The translations under genes were made by a program, and so were the position numbers. Source: Byssothecium circinans (Eukaryota > Ascomycota > Dothideomycetes > Pleosporales > Massarinaceae). From it: a DNA stretch of 64,000 nucleotides. The DNA is taken from positions 138,806-202,805 of the forward strand of contig ML976988.1 in assembly GCA_010015675.1 (NCBI GenBank), written 5' to 3'. Positions 24,201 to 33,903 of the stretch are shown in pieces. Under the pieces are notes generated by a model. The model made no database searches, was not told where the DNA came from, and worked only from the letters and a program-made list of their open reading frames with translations. Within the stretch, counting starts at the first letter, position 1; each line of letters starts with the position of its first letter.

Positions 24201-27200
24201 ATGGCTGACGACGAATCCCTCCGCGCCCTCGAGGGCATGCACCGCGACCTGTGCGCCCTCATCGACAACCGCCTGCCTGCGCTTGACCGCCTGCTGCAAA
24301 ATGTGGAAGCCCACTTTACCGAATTCAAAGCCCTGGTAGACAAGAAGCCGAAAAGCGACGCGAGCAGGAAAAAGCTTGGGGAGGGGAAGATCACGCTCGA
24401 CGATGTGGAGTACGAGCTCAACGACGAGTTCAAGCAGATGGCACTGGAGATGGCCGAGGCGCTGGATCTGGACGAGATGGAGGCCGCAGCCTACCTGATC
24501 GGTGCGCAATCCGAAGCCAAAGAGCTCGACCGCTCCCAAATTCAGACGGCTGTGATCCGCTTCCACCGCCGCCGCGAATACGTCCTGCTCTGTCTGCGCA
24601 TACTGATGAAGATCACCCTGGGCGACGAAGACTCCGAGACCGACCTGTCCATGCTGCAGATGGCTGTTCAGATAATTCTGGGCGTGCACGGCCAGAACAG
24701 TCTTACGGCTGCGTGGACATTTTGGGGGAGGTGTTTGGAGAGCATGGGTGCGATTGAGAGATGGCTACAACACATCGCGGAGCGGCTCCAGAGTGCCCAA
24801 ATTGTTGGACAAGTGCCGCTTCCCGGCTTCGTGGAGACGATGACCTTCCAGCGCCAGAGTCTGACCCGCCAGCACGAGAATCTGGCCGCTATATGCACGC
24901 ACATGGTCAAGCCGGGCTTCGCAAATATGGACAATCTGAAAGCTCTTCTCGCCAGGGCAAAGACCATCGACAAGCACGACCTCATCACCATCCACTACGT
25001 ACCGATGCTCATTGCACTGATATCCCACGTCGCATCAGAGACCATCACGACAACAAGCCCGGCGCGACAATTCCACGATTCTCTCATGAAGGGACGAGAC
25101 AACGATCAATGGGCTTTGAGAAACCTGCATGCCGCTACTCTCGCCTGGTGGTTGGCCGAGTACAGCGGGAGATACGTGGATCCCAACATGAACGACGAGG
25201 ACCTGGCCAATGTCAACTTCGACCAGGAAGCCGCTGCGCGATCCGAAGCCTTTCTCCGCGCGCTAGACGATGGCGCCTACCACTTCATGCTCTCCTTCAG
25301 CCAAGATGTACGCCCGACGCGATGGTACGACCCGCAAAAAACCAGCATGATCTCTACACTCTTGCAGGATACCGCCGTTCTGCCTCCAGAATCTGCGCAA
25401 CCGGAAGAGTTCTTTAAAGAGCTGGTTATGGAACAGTTGCAAATATTTGTGGACTCATTCATTACCAACATGCCCGATACGCTGCGAAGATTAAAAGTGG
25501 AAGAAGACGACCAACGGAGGCGACTGCAGCTGCATTTTGGTCAATCTAGCGGGGAACATCCTTTGCATCTGGAACGTTTTCTTGTCATTGTGTCCTACGC
25601 TTTCGACGGCTTTCCGGACGCTGCTAGCGACTTCTGGGCAGACAAGGAGAGCAATCTGTACGGCTTCCTGCAATGGGCTGCAAAGCGACAGCCTACACCT
25701 CGAATCGCCATGTTTTGCGAAATGCTACGTGCTATATCGACTGGCGAAACAAATGCTGATTCGGCGCACCGATTCCTTCTTGAAGAAGGCGCAGTGTCGG
25801 CTGGCAGGATTCGCCGTACAAGCTCCCTTAGCTACACACATATTTTCAATGAGCTCATCGAATTTCAAACCGATCTCCATGAACCCAAGGCGGCTATCAG
25901 GGGTAATGGACTCTACGCGCCCAACCAGAACCCAGTTGACCAGATTGTGGAGCCTGAAAGCGCCACAATGCTCGAAAGCTACCTGCGTTTGTTAGCGCAT
26001 CTGTGCCGGGAGAGCAAGACCGCACGGAAATGGCTACTCGATTCCCAGGATCACAATCTCGCGGGTATCTGCTTTGGTCTATGCGCCGACAAGATCGAAA
26101 GCGGTCTTCGTGCGTCCGCCTTTGACGCGGTGTCTGCCTTACTAGTTGAGAAAGACTCTCTACGCGCAGCAGCTGTTTGGAACAACCTCGACGACTGGAC
26201 CATATCTGGATTTTATGTTGGCTCCAAACACAGTAGCACCATGAGTCCATATCCTCGCGAGGAGCTGTGGGCCACCTTGGCCCACGGATATGATGAGTCG
26301 ATAGCGTTCATCCGACTACTCCAAGCGCTCGTCGAGCCATATTCCTTTGATGACGGGCTGAACGACACCCTTCCCTTCCCTGAAGGCCTTGGATCTGCCC
26401 GGAGAATGCCTGGAATTGAAAAATACATCGATTTCGTCATGCAACAGGTCTTTGCAGAGCGCAGTCCGGATGTTCTAGAACCGCTGCAGCGCAACGTTAT
26501 GAGGTGGACGTGCTTGCGATTCATAGGCACCTGCCTGCGGACGTTCAACGAGAATCTCGTCGTGTTTGCCAACAAGTCCAGCATTCCCGTAGACGACGTT
26601 ATCGACCCCTCATCATTGGCCGTCTACGTCACTCTGCATCCATTCACAAGAGTCATGGAGTGGCTTTTCAACGACAAAGTACTGAGAGCGCTCTTCGAAT
26701 CTGCTCATCACGATGTCAACGAAGTCGACGCCGCCCCCACAGATTCACCTTTAGTACAATCCCTCATGCTGAGCATTGATGTCATGGACCAAGTAATGAA
26801 GCTACAAGCTACTTACCTCGACATAGTCCGACCAGTCCTTAGACAACAGACTTTTGCTTCAAGCTCACCAGTAGCCAATGCCTCTCTTGCTTCCTTCGAG
26901 GATGCAATCTTGAACAATCTCCACATCATAGTTGACCTAGGACTTTACTGCGGTACCGGCCATGAGTCGCTCACCATTGCCTCGCTCCAATTGCTGGAGA
27001 AGATGGCATCGTCACGGAAACTTGCCATTTCTCCGGCCGGCTTTGGGCAGCGGACAGGGCGTAGCAAGATCGTTGGCATATTAGAGAAGGACAATGAATC
27101 CGAACGTATAGGCCGTTCGCTCGCAGGACTGATGAAGTTTAGCGACGAAGAGCTAGAGTCCAGAGAGGAAGCCCCTGGATACAGCATCAAGCTTCGCATC

Positions 27201-29270
27201 CTTGACTTCCTTAACAGTTGCCTTGCAGCTGTATCCCAAAGGCCTACTATCGCTCACATTCTTCTCGGGTTTTCATGTGGCAGCACATCCGTTCGAATCG
27301 CTGACGACAGCTTGTGGTCAACTGGTAATTCCCTTTTTCACTCCATCCTCCTATTGGCGGCAACCTACCCCGACAACGACGGCGAGACCTTCACTGCCTG
27401 GATGTCTGAGATCAAGTCGAAATCCTGGGAGGTCCTGCAGAGGCTTTGGAGATCACCACTAACGAGTGGTCTCGTCATGGAAGAGTTGCGAATTAACGAA
27501 TTGCTTTTCATCCATGCCCCTAGTCTGATACCGATCAGCCCCGAGACTCCTTGGGATGGAATTCCATTAGTACAAGGACTCGAAGAGATCGCAGCTGGGC
27601 CACAATCGACTTTCTTCCATGGTCCTTCGGCTAAAGCATTGCAAAACTTCTTACAACAGCGTGCCGCGTTCCTGGACTACGAGTCGAGAGAGTTGCGTTT
27701 GACTGTCAAAGAAGGCATGCCAACAATGAGATCACGCATTCAGTCCGTTCTGTTGGGAACCACAATACGACCAGGCGAGGAACCCATTTCGAATGCGACT
27801 ATATTCGATCTATTCGACTTTATCGAGATGAGCTATCCCGAGATGGGTGTTCCAGACCACAACCTGCTCGACGGTGTCAACCTCGCTTCGTGTCAAGAAG
27901 AAAAGGACGGCATCCAGCTGTTTTCACGACCGCTGCTAGAACAAGTGCTTCTTTTGAAGTTGAAGTTATACAAAAAACAGCAAGTTTTTGCCGTTGAAAG
28001 TGAGGAGCTCACAGCTCAGTACACTGCCGAGGTTTTGCTATTGGCCTTTGATGACTGGAACCGATGCGCGCAACTCATCCGTTACCACAAAGACATCCTT
28101 CAATCTTGGGTTCAACTACTCTTGGTCACACTGCATGCCTGCGAATTCGACACTAGCTCACGGACCGCCTTCATCTTGCAAACCTTGCAAGTCATTCTCC
28201 CCAAGCTCGAGCTTTCGTACAGTGCCGATCTGTACACCGCGCTACAACTCGCAAGCCTAGGCGAAGCTCTCATTCAGAAAATCGACTTCGAATCAACAGC
28301 ATTTGAAAAGACCCGCAACGGTGATTTCGCCAATGACCGTCTCTCACAACTCTTCCGCGCCGCTCTCGTCGGCATATACAGCCCCGTCTCGACGATCGAG
28401 CTTCGAGGATACTGCTACCAGATCTGCATCCGCTACATCCAAGGCACCTTTGACAAAGCAACAAAAGGCTCCCTCCTTGGCCGCCACACTCTCAGCACAG
28501 TCAAAAACTGCGGCAGCAATCTCTTAGAAGTCCTCTGCGACGATGCATACAGCGGCCAGGGAATGTGCAAAGTTTCCGCCCTCCTCCTCCTCAACGCCCT
28601 CGTCTCAGTCGCCGCACGACAGGAATCAAAATACATACTCGAAGCCTTCGTTTCCCTCAACTTCATCGGCGTCCTCGTGGACAACATCAAGCACATCCCC
28701 GCCGAACTAAAAGCAGCTTCTGCACCCCAAATCCCGGCCCTCCTCTCCTATTACGATGCCAGTCTCGCACTCCTTCTCCGCATCTGCCAGACGCGTATAG
28801 GTGCCGCGTACGTCCTAAACGCAAGCCTCTTCCCTGCCATACGCGAATCCCGCATCTTCGACGTAGATCCCGACATCGGGCTCGAATTCGACAACCCCAA
28901 CTCGCTGAAGAAATACTACGAACTCATGCTCTCCGTCCTCCGCGTCATCAACGCGGCGGTCATTGCGCGGGGGCGGCAAAACGACCAGACCGTCTTCCAG
29001 GCCCGGCAGTTTCTCAAGGAGAGCAGACATAGTATGGTTGCGATTTTCAAGAGGAGTGTCCATGTTGGCGCTGGCAGGGGTCAGGGTGAAGAGTTGAGGG
29101 AGGATTTGACGGAGTTGGTGGATTGTTTTACGGTTTTGGTGGATGTTTGTGGGTTCTTGGAGGTAGGTTTTTCGTGTGAATCGCGTGGTGGTGGGGATGG
29201 AGTGCTGATTGAGTTACAGTATGAAGATTCTTCTAGCCAGAAGAGGGCGAGGGCGAATATGTTCTCGTGA
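24201..29270 (+). CDS. nup192: Nucleoporin Nup192 (metazoan Nup205), inner-ring scaffold, 1,670 aa
   Basis: Large alpha-solenoid of the nuclear pore inner ring that binds Nic96, Nup53 and other adaptors. One long exon (24201-29162) and a 51-nt final exon (29220-29270) flank a 57-bp intron with GTAGGT donor, TGCTGAT branch and TTACAG acceptor. This intron contains no stop and is a multiple of three, so naive ORF calling adds 19 residues. The N-terminus has the family pattern LDDVEYELNDEFKQMALEMA (about 74-93) and DEMEAAAYLIGAQSEA. A further family segment, DGVNLASCQEEKDGIQL, lies at about 1224. Helical throughout, with no signal or membrane segments. The last exon ends in a basic QKRARANMFS. 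Length is close to the Chaetomium Nup192 I recall (about 1,750). Confidence 0.92.
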   Translation: MADDESLRALEGMHRDLCALIDNRLPALDRLLQNVEAHFTEFKALVDKKPKSDASRKKLGEGKITLDDVEYELNDEFKQMALEMAEALDLDEMEAAAYLIGAQSEAKELDRSQIQTAVIRFHRRREYVLLCLRILMKITLGDEDSETDLSMLQMAVQIILGVHGQNSLTAAWTFWGRCLESMGAIERWLQHIAERLQSAQIVGQVPLPGFVETMTFQRQSLTRQHENLAAICTHMVKPGFANMDNLKALLARAKTIDKHDLITIHYVPMLIALISHVASETITTTSPARQFHDSLMKGRDNDQWALRNLHAATLAWWLAEYSGRYVDPNMNDEDLANVNFDQEAAARSEAFLRALDDGAYHFMLSFSQDVRPTRWYDPQKTSMISTLLQDTAVLPPESAQPEEFFKELVMEQLQIFVDSFITNMPDTLRRLKVEEDDQRRRLQLHFGQSSGEHPLHLERFLVIVSYAFDGFPDAASDFWADKESNLYGFLQWAAKRQPTPRIAMFCEMLRAISTGETNADSAHRFLLEEGAVSAGRIRRTSSLSYTHIFNELIEFQTDLHEPKAAIRGNGLYAPNQNPVDQIVEPESATMLESYLRLLAHLCRESKTARKWLLDSQDHNLAGICFGLCADKIESGLRASAFDAVSALLVEKDSLRAAAVWNNLDDWTISGFYVGSKHSSTMSPYPREELWATLAHGYDESIAFIRLLQALVEPYSFDDGLNDTLPFPEGLGSARRMPGIEKYIDFVMQQVFAERSPDVLEPLQRNVMRWTCLRFIGTCLRTFNENLVVFANKSSIPVDDVIDPSSLAVYVTLHPFTRVMEWLFNDKVLRALFESAHHDVNEVDAAPTDSPLVQSLMLSIDVMDQVMKLQATYLDIVRPVLRQQTFASSSPVANASLASFEDAILNNLHIIVDLGLYCGTGHESLTIASLQLLEKMASSRKLAISPAGFGQRTGRSKIVGILEKDNESERIGRSLAGLMKFSDEELESREEAPGYSIKLRILDFLNSCLAAVSQRPTIAHILLGFSCGSTSVRIADDSLWSTGNSLFHSILLLAATYPDNDGETFTAWMSEIKSKSWEVLQRLWRSPLTSGLVMEELRINELLFIHAPSLIPISPETPWDGIPLVQGLEEIAAGPQSTFFHGPSAKALQNFLQQRAAFLDYESRELRLTVKEGMPTMRSRIQSVLLGTTIRPGEEPISNATIFDLFDFIEMSYPEMGVPDHNLLDGVNLASCQEEKDGIQLFSRPLLEQVLLLKLKLYKKQQVFAVESEELTAQYTAEVLLLAFDDWNRCAQLIRYHKDILQSWVQLLLVTLHACEFDTSSRTAFILQTLQVILPKLELSYSADLYTALQLASLGEALIQKIDFESTAFEKTRNGDFANDRLSQLFRAALVGIYSPVSTIELRGYCYQICIRYIQGTFDKATKGSLLGRHTLSTVKNCGSNLLEVLCDDAYSGQGMCKVSALLLLNALVSVAARQESKYILEAFVSLNFIGVLVDNIKHIPAELKAASAPQIPALLSYYDASLALLLRICQTRIGAAYVLNASLFPAIRESRIFDVDPDIGLEFDNPNSLKKYYELMLSVLRVINAAVIARGRQNDQTVFQARQFLKESRHSMVAIFKRSVHVGAGRGQGEELREDLTELVDCFTVLVDVCGFLEVGFSCESRGGGDGVLIELQYEDSSSQKRARANMFS

Positions 29271-30022
29271 GTGAGAGTGTGTTGGGTTGGTGGTAGATGG
29301 AAGGTATTGGAAGGCATATGAGCGGGTGACGAGAGCAATGAAATCTAGATCGATGGATTGGTCGCGTATTGAAGCGAGCGAGTGGGTTTGTAGTCATGTG
29401 GACAGAGCGTAGCATTAGTTCTAGCCAGCATTGGATTGGAAAAAAACGTCTTCTTCCTCGCGGTCCTTGTTTTCTTGTGGGCTTTTCCTGTTCCACGGTT
29501 GCGCCACAGCCGGAGATGCTCGTTCTCGCCAAGACGGTCTATCAGAAAACCATCCGAGTTGCCGAGTGCTTATGAATGCCTCCTTGGCATCCACGCACGG
29601 AATCCAGCCCGCGCACGCACAACTTTTCATCGAAGCTAGACTGACATTGTATTCTCGAGGCCTCTTCTGCGAGCGTCTTCGGCTACCCGGTGAAGGGAGG
29701 CTCGGGTTAGTCCGCCGGATGCCGTGTACGATGCAGCTGTATGAATCAAATCATACATTACACCGAACCAGCGAGAAAGAGGTGTGCTAACGTTCGGTGA
29801 CTCGGGAAGGAAGGGAATAGAGAAAGTTTTGCAAACCGCGGCTATAGCCTATGATTGATGGTGGTTACTTGAATACCTGGGAAAGCTAGATATAAAAATC
29901 ACAATGAAGAAGCCCATTCCCCCAGAGACGAGATCTCCAGTCAGTCAGTCAGTCAGTCATCCAACCCTTCAACAAACCCTCAACCAAACATACTCGAAAC
30001 CCAAACCCAACCCCAACCCCAA
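29271..30022. other. Intergenic, about 750 bp, with tetranucleotide run
   Basis: Downstream of nup192 and upstream of the MDR gene. Holds a (GTCA)n run at about 29939-29959 and a CCCAAA/CCCCAA-rich leader (about 29999-30022) directly before the MDR start codon. No gene. Confidence 0.6.
29939..29959 (+). repeat. (GTCA)n microsatellite
   Basis: Five consecutive GTCA units. Probably lies in the 5' leader or promoter of the MDR gene and could be length-variable. Confidence 0.8.
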
Positions 30023-31161
30023 ATGGCCAACCCAAACACCAACACAAACCTCCCACGCACCCAACGCGCCCTCATCTACCCCACCCTCTCCCCCCCAACC
30101 ACCTCCTCCCTAATCCTCACCACCACCGCCCCGCTCCCCCACCCCTCACCCTCCGAACTCCTCATCCGCGTCCACTCCACCGCCATAACAAACAAAGAAC
30201 TAACATGGGCCCCCTACGTCAACTGGCCCAGCGAACAGTACGTACCCGCCAAACCCCACGCTCTACGCTAGCTCCGCTGACTTTGAACCTCCCTAACCAC
30301 AGTGTCCCCTGCTACGACGTCTCGGGCACCATCGTTTCCACAGCCCCTGCCTCGCCGTTCAAAATCGGGGATGTAATCTACGGCCGCGTGGATGGGAACC
30401 GCGAAGGCACGGCGCGTGAATACGCCACTATCTTGTCCAGCGAAGCCGCGCTTGTGCCTAAGGTGTTGGTGGAGAGGGGTGCGGAGGGTATGGACGAGGC
30501 GGCTAGTATTCCTATGAGTGCGTTGACGGCGTGGCAGGGGTTGTTTGAGCACGGGGGATTGGTAACTGGGGAGTATACGGCGAGTAACGTGCCGCGGGTT
30601 AGTGAGACGGGAGAGGTTGTTGGGGGGCAGGCGGAGGGGAAACGGGTGCTTGTTCTTGGGGCGGCGGGTGGGGTGGGGTTGATGGCTGTGCAGTTTGCGC
30701 GGATTGCTGGGGCGTGGGTTGTGGGGACGGCGTCTGGGGGGAATGAGGAGCTTGTTAAGAGGGCTGGTGCGGATGAGGTTGTTGATTATAGGAAGGTTTC
30801 TATGAAGGAGTGGGTTGCGGGTGATGAGGGGAAGAAGTTTGATCTTGTGTTGGATTGTGTGGGTGGGGAGAGCATGCTGGATGGATGGAATGCGGTGAAA
30901 GGGGATGGGGTGTATGTTTCGGTGGCTCCGGGGTTTAGGAAACCTGATGAGGGGGGCAAGTATGGGGGTGTGAGGAGTGCGTGGTTTGTGATGGAGAGTC
31001 GGGGGAGTGAGTTGGAGGGGATTGGGAAGTTTATTGAGAAGGGTTTGGTTAGGGGGGCTGTGGACTCGGTGTGGAAGTTTAAGGAGTTTAATGAGGCGTT
31101 TGAAAAGACGGCGGGCGGGCATGCGAGAGGGAAGGTTGTAATTAGGATTGCTGAGGAGTAA
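30023..31161 (+). CDS. MDR-superfamily NAD(P)H oxidoreductase (quinone/enoyl reductase type), 357 aa
   Basis: Zinc-free medium-chain dehydrogenase/reductase, likely using NADPH to reduce quinones or enoyl/enone substrates; the actual substrate is unknown. Exons 30023-30237 and 30303-31161 flank a 65-bp intron (GTACGT...CACAG), 1,074 nt in all. The N-terminal GroES-like half has SELLIRVHSTAITNKELTW and CYDVSGTIV...FKIGDVIYG, with MSALTAWQGLFEHGGL before the cofactor domain. The Rossmann dinucleotide motif is GAAGGVGLMAVQFARIAGA, followed by GADEVVDYRK. The structural zinc cysteines of alcohol dehydrogenases are absent. Codon use in the second half is strikingly G/T-rich. No signal peptide, so probably cytosolic. 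The antisense frame at 30268-31122 is a shadow. Confidence 0.88.
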
Positions 31162-31357
31162 GATGGAGTAGAGTTTGAAGGGAGAGAATGTCGGAGGAAG
31201 GTTATATGGTGCACTAAAAGTGTTCTTGTTAGCAATCTCATCTCAAATCAGTGACGCAATCCATCTCGTCACCGTAAGCCTTCCAAACTCAATCATGTTG
31301 AAATCGTTCATTCTCTACTCCTTCAATGTTGAACTCCAGTACTCTCCTCCCTTCCCC

Positions 31358-32005
31358 TCAAGCATCCTCAGTAAACGCCTTGTACTCCTCCGCGCTCATC
31401 AACTTGCCCTCAGGCTCTCCGCTCAACGCAATCTTCGCAATCCAGCTATCACCCTCAGGGTCCTTGTTTAACTGTCCAGGCTTATCTTCAAGCGCATTGT
31501 TCACCTCGGCCACAGTCCCCGAAACAGGTGTCAGGATATCAGAGGCCGACTTTACAGATTCGACGGCGCCAATGGCCTCTCCGGCGCTAACTTCAAGCTC
31601 AAGTTGGGGGAGCTCGACGAAGACGACGTCACCGAGGGCGTGCGCAGCGTAGGTGGAAATGCCAAGGGTGCCTATTGTATGGTGTCAGAATTCGTGTCGG
31701 TAGATGAAGGCCAGACGAGGTGAAGAGACGGTGAGGGCGGGAACGCACATGTCTTCCCGTCTTCTGAGAGCTCAATCCATTCATGGTCCTCAGTGTATTT
31801 CTTCTCCTTCACTACACCCCATCAGCTGTGATTTCTTCAATTTTGGCTGGGCGCAATGCGTACGTGCGGCAGATACCGTAAATAGCCGCTTCTCCACCAT
31901 CTGCGGGCGCTGCCATCGCTTCTGGCAGGCAAAAGGTGAGGGCCTGCGAGCGGCCTGGGAGGTCAATTGGCGTGCAGCGCGTGCAACGGAGAATCGAGCG
32001 GCCAT
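31358..32005 (-). CDS. gcv3: Glycine cleavage system H protein, mitochondrial, 172 aa
   Basis: Lipoyl carrier that shuttles the methylamine group between the P, T and L proteins of the mitochondrial glycine decarboxylase complex. Three exons (32005-31864, 31811-31749, 31671-31358) and two introns (52 and 77 bp) give 519 nt. Residues 1-45 are Arg/Ala-rich without acids, a clear mitochondrial presequence (MAARFSVARAARQL). An ATG 18 nt upstream would add six residues. The mature part begins KYTEDHEWIEL, a hallmark of H proteins. The lipoylation site is the Lys in AVESVKSASDI. Then come PVSGTVAEVNNAL and DSWIAKI. A Cys in GKTCTLGIS replaces a residue that is usually small. Divergent from the bS6m gene, 191 bp apart. 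Confidence 0.93.
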
Positions 32006-32196
32006 TTGGAGAAGATACGACAATGTGGGCAGGAAGTGTGGAAGGAGTGACGGTGCAGGTGGTTTGGAGCTTGAGCTTTGATAATGACGACAGTTTAGAC
32101 GCTAGGCCTGCTTAGGAAAAGGTTGCCGCGGGCTGTGAATCTTTTCTCCGTCTTCGGATTCGCGGACGGACGCGACAGTAACGACAACGATCTAAA
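32006..32196. promoter_or_regulatory. Bidirectional promoter of gcv3 and mrp17
   Basis: Only 191 bp separate the start codons of two nuclear genes for mitochondrial proteins. Transcription of both must start here. No TATA box noticed. Shared regulation is inferred from the spacing. Confidence 0.5.
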
Positions 32197-32660
32197 ATGC
32201 TGTATGAGATGATCGGAGTGGTATGTTCACTTTCTTTTAAGATGCAATTAACGACACTGCTAACTTGCGTAGGTCCGGCCTGGCCGCCTCTCCGAAGTCA
32301 AAGAGTACACCTCCCTCCTATCCCCTTAGCTCAACACCGCCCCCCGTACGTTCACCGCATTCTAATTTTGTATCCAGAATCGCCAAAACCGCCGGCAAAA
32401 TCGTCCTCGAATCCCAAGGTGTTGTTCGCGGCGTCACAAATTGGGGCACCTTCCTCCTCCCGAAACCTACGCGCAAACTGCAATCCACACACAACGTCGG
32501 TCACCACTTCATCATGCGCTTTGATGCGAGCGCTCGCACACAGCATTCATTGCGAAAGACGATGAGTCTGGATCCGAGATTGATCAGGTACTCCATTGTG
32601 AAGATGGGGACAAAGTTTGAGGAGATTAAGGATGTTGGGGGGCATGCGAAGTTCAGATGA
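32197..32660 (+). CDS. mrp17: Mitochondrial small ribosomal subunit protein bS6m, 112 aa
   Basis: Nuclear-encoded homologue of bacterial ribosomal protein S6, part of the mitoribosomal small subunit. Three exons, 32197-32220, 32273-32304 and 32378-32660, are joined by introns of 52 bp (GTATGT...GTAG) and 73 bp (GTACAC...CCAG), giving 339 nt. The first exon codes only MLYEMIGV and the second VRPGRLSEVK plus two bases. The joined protein then reads EIAKTAGKIVLESQGVVRG and NWGTFLLPKP, the S6 pattern. DPRLIRYSIVKMG sits near the C-terminus. No separate presequence, as in other fungal bS6m proteins. A longer frame using an internal start would drop the conserved N-terminus and is wrong. Confidence 0.92.
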
Positions 32661-33425
32661 GCTAGGGGTGTAAAAGAAGGGAGCAAATGGGAAGAGGTTG
32701 GAAGAGGATGTACGTGTATATTGAATTGTACAGTAGAGAAAGACTGCATTGCGAGGCGTTACGGGTTGATACAACAATAGCACGCTATTAGTCGCGAGAG
32801 GACCCACAACACATCGAAAGCTTCCTTCACTCCGTTCCCGCCTCTCCTTTCCAAACACCTATGCGGGTTTCATTTTACGATGCTAAATCGGGGGACTACC
32901 AGCACCTAGGAAGCAATCGCTAGTAGTGGAAGGATAACTCTTACCGAGGTTGTGTGGGTGGATGGAGGATATGGAAGGGGAGGATTTGATGGAGGAGCAG
33001 GTTGTGATGACGCACTTGTTGGAAAGGTGACAGATACGGCTATAGCATTCTTCCTACTTGATGGAGAATATGCATAGTCTGATCTTGCGATCTCTTGCAC
33101 GAAATACAAATAGCTAGCCTAATGCATTTATGCCTTGCTACCTGTGTCAACGCAGCCAGACCATTTCCGGAGCCTCACGTCAGCTTATACCAATAAGTCT
33201 CTTCAATCTTCAGCCTCGTGAGGGGAAGAAGCAGCTGATCGGTGAAGATCCACCAACGCATCAATACGAATGCTACCTAACCATAAGCAAAGACAGGCGG
33301 CATGTGGTATGTATAAAGTTTCCTTCTAATTCCGCTTCTACTACTTCTCTTCTCACTTCACTCACTCCTTCCATAGTCGAATCCATATCCCCATACCTTC
33401 ACATCTCAAATCATACGAACGCAAA
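32661..33425. other. Intergenic, about 765 bp
   Basis: Downstream of mrp17. Only small frames. Pyrimidine-rich sequence at about 33330-33400 precedes the 44-aa micro-gene and may be its promoter or leader. Confidence 0.5.
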
Positions 33426-33634
33426 ATGCCTACCCCTGCCGATAATAAAGGGGCCTGTGAAGTCGACACTACACACTGTTCGGCGTTCAAGGCCAATACT
33501 GAGAAGGGCTTGACGTTGTGTAAATGCGGACATTCGAATGCGAGTAAGTAGCCTTCTCAAATTGAAGGACGAAGAGATGGGGAAGATGAGAAGACCATGT
33601 TGTGCTGATGGGTTTAGATCATAAGGCGAATTAA
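33426..33634 (+). CDS. Cysteine-rich micro-protein, 44 aa
   Basis: Unrecognised. The ATG at 33426 is in good context (CAAAATGCC). Exons 33426-33543 and 33618-33634 flank a 74-bp intron with every consensus element: GTAAGT donor, GCTGATG branch and TTTAG acceptor. The frame continues across it to TAA. The protein has four Cys (positions 11, 18, 32, 34) and four His, with a CKCGHSNANHKAN C-terminus. The C-x-C-x2-S pattern recalls the start of a CDGSH iron-sulfur motif, but the rest (P-x-C-D-G-x-H) is missing. No signal peptide, so probably intracellular and perhaps metal-binding. The case for a gene rests on the intron and the start context; without splicing the frame still ends after 41 codons. 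Confidence 0.5.
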
Positions 33635-33903
33635 AGACGGTTTTGGACTCTGTTCGGGTCAGGTGAGAGTGAGTTGTATCAAGCAAGGTTGTGACATTTC
33701 GCTGAGTGGTCTGCGCTGTAGCATCATTAGCGCGCGGAACGTAGGAGAGACACCATTTGAAGAATTCCTGTTACAAACTCCGAGTCGAACGAACGGTACG
33801 TAAGGCCCGGGTTCATTGGATGAGTACATATGAAGTATGTGAGAGTACGCCCTTGAGAGTCCAAATATACGCATAAAGAGCAACAAGGCCTCGTGGCTTC
33901 GAC

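Noticed and set aside
29999..30022. Telomere-like CCCAA repeats
   Set aside because: Irregular units in a C-rich 5' leader, not a TTAGGG/CCCTAA array.
30268..31122. 284-codon minus-strand frame
   Set aside because: Antisense of the MDR gene, biased His/Pro/Arg composition caused by G/T-rich codon use.
31326..31652. 108-codon plus-strand frame
   Set aside because: Antisense of the glycine cleavage H protein exon 3.
33426..33634. CDGSH iron-sulfur protein
   Set aside because: C-x-C-x2-S is present but the P-x-C-D-G-x-H part is absent after splicing.
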